From NCBI GenBank assembly GCA_017577925.1, contig PKQU01000094.1, positions 1 to 7,935 on the forward strand: a stretch of 7,935 nucleotides of DNA. The letters are read 5' to 3'. The number at the start of each line of letters is the position of its first letter. Within the stretch, counting starts at the first letter, position 1. Made by a program: the position numbers and the translations under genes. A model generated the notes under the pieces. It saw only the letters and a program-made list of their open reading frames with translations. It did no database searches and was not told where the DNA came from. The DNA is from Bacillota bacterium (lineage in GTDB: Bacteria; Bacillota; Bacilli; Calditerricolales; Calditerricolaceae). Shown in pieces: positions 6,142 to 7,935 of this stretch.

Positions 6142-6168
6142 CCGTAACGGGAGGAGTGGAACGCGAGA

Positions 6169-7659
6169 ATGGCGACAGACACCGAGCGCAGCGAACTTTT
6201 GCGGGTGCGCCGCGAGAAACTCGAGATTCTGCGGCAAAAGGGAATTGACCCGTTTGGTGGCAAGTTTGTCCGCACGCACCATGCCCAAGGGATTCTCGAG
6301 GCGTATGGCGGGCTGACCAAGGAGGAGCTGGAGGCGCGGGAACCGGAAGTGGTCATCGCCGGCCGACTGATGGCCAAACGCGGTCACGGGAAGGCCGGTT
6401 TCGGCCATGTGCAGGACCGCACCGGACGCATCCAGATCTACGTCAAGCTGGATGACGTGGGAGACGAGACCTTCTCCCTCTTTGAGATGTGCGACATCGG
6501 CGACATTGTCGGCGTAAAGGGCACCGTGTTTAAGACGAACAGAGGGGAGACGACGGTTCGTGCCCGCGAGTTTGTCCTCCTAACCAAATCCCTGCGTCCG
6601 CTTCCGGAGAAGTTCCACGGGCTGAAAGACATCGAGGTCCGGTATCGCAAGCGGTACCTCGACCTGATTATGAACCCGGAGGTGCAGCGCACCTTCGAGA
6701 TCCGCACGAAGGTCATCCAGGCCATTCGCCGCTTCCTCGATGACCGCGGTTTTTATGAGGTGGAAACCCCGACGATGCACACCGTGGCCGGCGGGGCCGC
6801 GGCGCGGCCGTTTATCACCCACCACAACGCCCTGGACATGGACCTGTATTTGCGCATTGCCCTCGAGCTGCACCTGAAGCGGCTCATCGTGGGCGGGATG
6901 GAAAAGGTGTACGAGATCGGCCGCGTCTACCGGAACGAGGGGATCTCAACCAAGCACAACCCCGAATTCACCATGCTTGAGCTGTACGAGGCCTACGCCG
7001 ACTACCACGACATGATGGCGCTAACGGAGCAGATGATCGCCTATGTGGCCGACACGGTGCTGGGCACGACGGTGATCCCCTACCAGGGCCACACCGTCGA
7101 CCTGACGCCGCCGTGGCGACGCGCGTCGATGGTTGACCTGATCAAGGAGCATGTCGGCGTCGACTTCAGCCGCCCGATGACCGACGCCGAGGCGCATGAG
7201 CTGGCCCGGGCTTACGGCGTCGAGGTGCAGCCGAACATGACCTTCGGGCATATCGTCAACGAGTTCTTTGAGCAAAAGGTGGAGGACAAGCTCATCCAGC
7301 CGACCTTTGTGTACGGCCATCCGGTGGAGATCTCCCCGCTGGCGAAGAAGAATGCCGCCGATCCGCGCTTTACCGATCGCTTTGAGCTCTTTATCGTTGG
7401 GCGCGAGCATGCCAATGCCTTCTCCGAGCTGAACGATCCCATCGACCAGCGCGAGCGCTTTGAGGCCCAGCTGCGCGAGCGTGAGGCGGGGAACGAGGAG
7501 GCGCACATGATGGACGAGGATTTTCTCGAGGCGCTGGAATACGGCATGCCGCCCACCGGAGGGCTTGGCATCGGCATCGACCGGTTGGTCATGCTGCTTA
7601 CCGATTCCCCGTCCATTCGCGATGTGCTGCTGTTCCCGTTGATGCGCGAACGGGGCTAG
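6169..7659 (+). CDS. lysS: Lysyl-tRNA synthetase, class II
   Basis: Charges tRNA-Lys with lysine. The product has 496 residues, normal for bacterial class IIb LysRS. The N-terminal helix RVRREKLEILRQKGIDPFG (12-30) leads into the OB-fold anticodon-binding domain, with VVIAGRLMAKRGHGKAGFGH (61-80), DRTGRIQIYV and the GDIVGVKGTVFKTNRGE strand. Next comes the linker ending GLKDIEVRYRKRYLDLI (151-167). The catalytic domain has motif 1 at about 176-203 (RRFLDDRGFYEVETPTM), motif 2 at 251-271 (GRVYRNEG...HNPEFTMLE) and motif 3 at 464-478 (GGLGIGIDRLVMLLT). The ATG follows GGGAGGAG with a rather long 12-base gap. No T-box-like leader is present. The stop lies in the loop of its terminator. As in B. 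subtilis, an rRNA operon appears to follow. Confidence 0.98.
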   Translation: MATDTERSELLRVRREKLEILRQKGIDPFGGKFVRTHHAQGILEAYGGLTKEELEAREPEVVIAGRLMAKRGHGKAGFGHVQDRTGRIQIYVKLDDVGDETFSLFEMCDIGDIVGVKGTVFKTNRGETTVRAREFVLLTKSLRPLPEKFHGLKDIEVRYRKRYLDLIMNPEVQRTFEIRTKVIQAIRRFLDDRGFYEVETPTMHTVAGGAAARPFITHHNALDMDLYLRIALELHLKRLIVGGMEKVYEIGRVYRNEGISTKHNPEFTMLELYEAYADYHDMMALTEQMIAYVADTVLGTTVIPYQGHTVDLTPPWRRASMVDLIKEHVGVDFSRPMTDAEAHELARAYGVEVQPNMTFGHIVNEFFEQKVEDKLIQPTFVYGHPVEISPLAKKNAADPRFTDRFELFIVGREHANAFSELNDPIDQRERFEAQLREREAGNEEAHMMDEDFLEALEYGMPPTGGLGIGIDRLVMLLTDSPSIRDVLLFPLMRERG

Positions 7660-7675
7660 CCCGTTCGCGCTTTCT
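7644..7675 (+). terminator. Intrinsic terminator overlapping the lysS stop codon
   Basis: GCGCGAACGGG (7644-7654) pairs perfectly with CCCGTTCGCGC (7660-7670), an 11-bp stem. The 5-nt loop, GCTAG, contains the TAG stop (7657-7659). TTTCT follows. The left arm encodes the last lysS residues (R-E-R-G). Confidence 0.88.
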
Positions 7676-7734
7676 CGTGTGTGCATCGGGTGGACGGCCC
7701 GGTTGGGATGTTCTCCCCATGTGTTCGCATCCTC

Positions 7735-7762
7735 TTGACAGTCATGCTAGGGTTGTGATAAA
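7735..7762 (+). promoter_or_regulatory. Upstream promoter (P1) of the probable rRNA operon
   Basis: A perfect TTGACA (7735-7740) and GATAAA (7757-7762) are 16 bases apart. The -10 is only a 4/6 match. It opens an A/T-rich stretch (about 7735-7860) that stands out from the GC-rich surroundings. Confidence 0.65.
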
Positions 7763-7825
7763 ACCATAGATGTGTGTCGTGTTGTGAAAGAAACAAACCA
7801 CCCACAATAAACCTAAATTTATGTC

Positions 7826-7854
7826 TTGACCTTCGTGTTTGAGTATGATATTTT
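7826..7854 (+). promoter_or_regulatory. Downstream promoter (P2) of the probable rRNA operon
   Basis: TTGACC (7826-7831) and TATTTT (7849-7854) have a 17-base spacer and an extended -10 TG at 7846-7847. The A/T-rich AAATTTATGTC just upstream could act as an UP element. Transcription should start near 7861. Tandem promoters are typical of Bacillales rrn operons. Confidence 0.8.
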
Positions 7855-7860
7855 AAGTAA

Positions 7861-7935
7861 TGGGGACGTCGTCGCGTAATGCGGTGACGGAGACGGTTCC
7901 TTGAAAACGGAAGCAGCGCAGCCGATGCGGCCGAT
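7861..7935 (+). promoter_or_regulatory. Leader of a probable 16S rRNA precursor transcript
   Basis: GTTCCTTGAAAAC (7896-7908) resembles the conserved CTTTGAAAAC/CCTTGAAAAC element in Bacillota pre-rRNA leaders, likely a boxA-like antitermination and processing region. A 9-bp stem with two G-U pairs, CGTCGTCGC (7867-7875) with GCGGTGACG (7881-7889), lies next to the predicted start. The 16S gene itself is beyond the window, so the call rests on this element, the tandem promoters and the lysS-rrn synteny known from B. subtilis. Confidence 0.7.

Noticed and set aside
6067..6168. T-box or lysine riboswitch before lysS
   Set aside because: The gap is only about 100 bases, and I see neither a T-box consensus nor an L-box-like core, only one hairpin and a short direct repeat.
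1..7935. CRISPR arrays, insertion sequences, tRNAs, toxin-antitoxin or defence genes
   Set aside because: No regularly spaced repeats, transposase motifs, tRNA-like cloverleafs or accessory gene signatures were visible; the content is core metabolism and translation.

Overview
This window reads as a core-chromosome segment of a high-GC, probably thermophilic Bacillota of the Bacillales type. The basis is gene order. It follows the well-known Bacillus cysK-pabB-pabA-pabC-folP(sul)-(folB)-folK-yazB-dusB(yacF)-lysS-rRNA layout, with strong AGGAGG-type ribosome sites, consensus sigma-A promoters and third-codon positions rich in G/C. A greA gene sits between dusB and lysS, an arrangement I recall from some Bacillales outside Bacillus subtilis. 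I cannot name the species.

Layout: the 3' part of cysK (window edge to 850) ends at a textbook intrinsic terminator. Positions 893-1084 show no recognisable gene. Then comes a compact folate/pABA block: a wrecked pabB (about 1085-1429), an intact pabA/trpG (1434-2039), a wrecked pabC (2023-2709), and intact folP (2718-3599) and folK (3601-4134). These are followed by a small Cro/CI-type regulator gene (yazB-like, 4086-4298) and dusB (4376-5386). A perfect TTGACA-17-TATAAT promoter then drives greA (5590-6066) through a leader of about 160 nt. A long hairpin separates greA from lysS (6169-7659), whose stop codon lies inside its own terminator. The last 200 bases hold tandem promoters and the start of a transcript leader typical of an rRNA operon.

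The most interesting thing is the selective decay of the pABA branch. PabB and PabC together turn chorismate plus glutamine-derived ammonia into p-aminobenzoate. Both carry large internal deletions plus single-base frameshifts, five lesions in all, whereas eight neighbouring genes (about 6 kb) show none. PabA, the glutaminase subunit lying between them, is perfect. In B. subtilis this subunit also serves anthranilate synthase (tryptophan synthesis), so it is plausibly retained for TrpE. folP and folK are intact, so the cell probably still makes folate but takes pABA from outside or from other genes. folB is also absent from its usual place between folP and folK. I saw no new defence system, mobile element or CRISPR array; the rest is ordinary housekeeping sequence.
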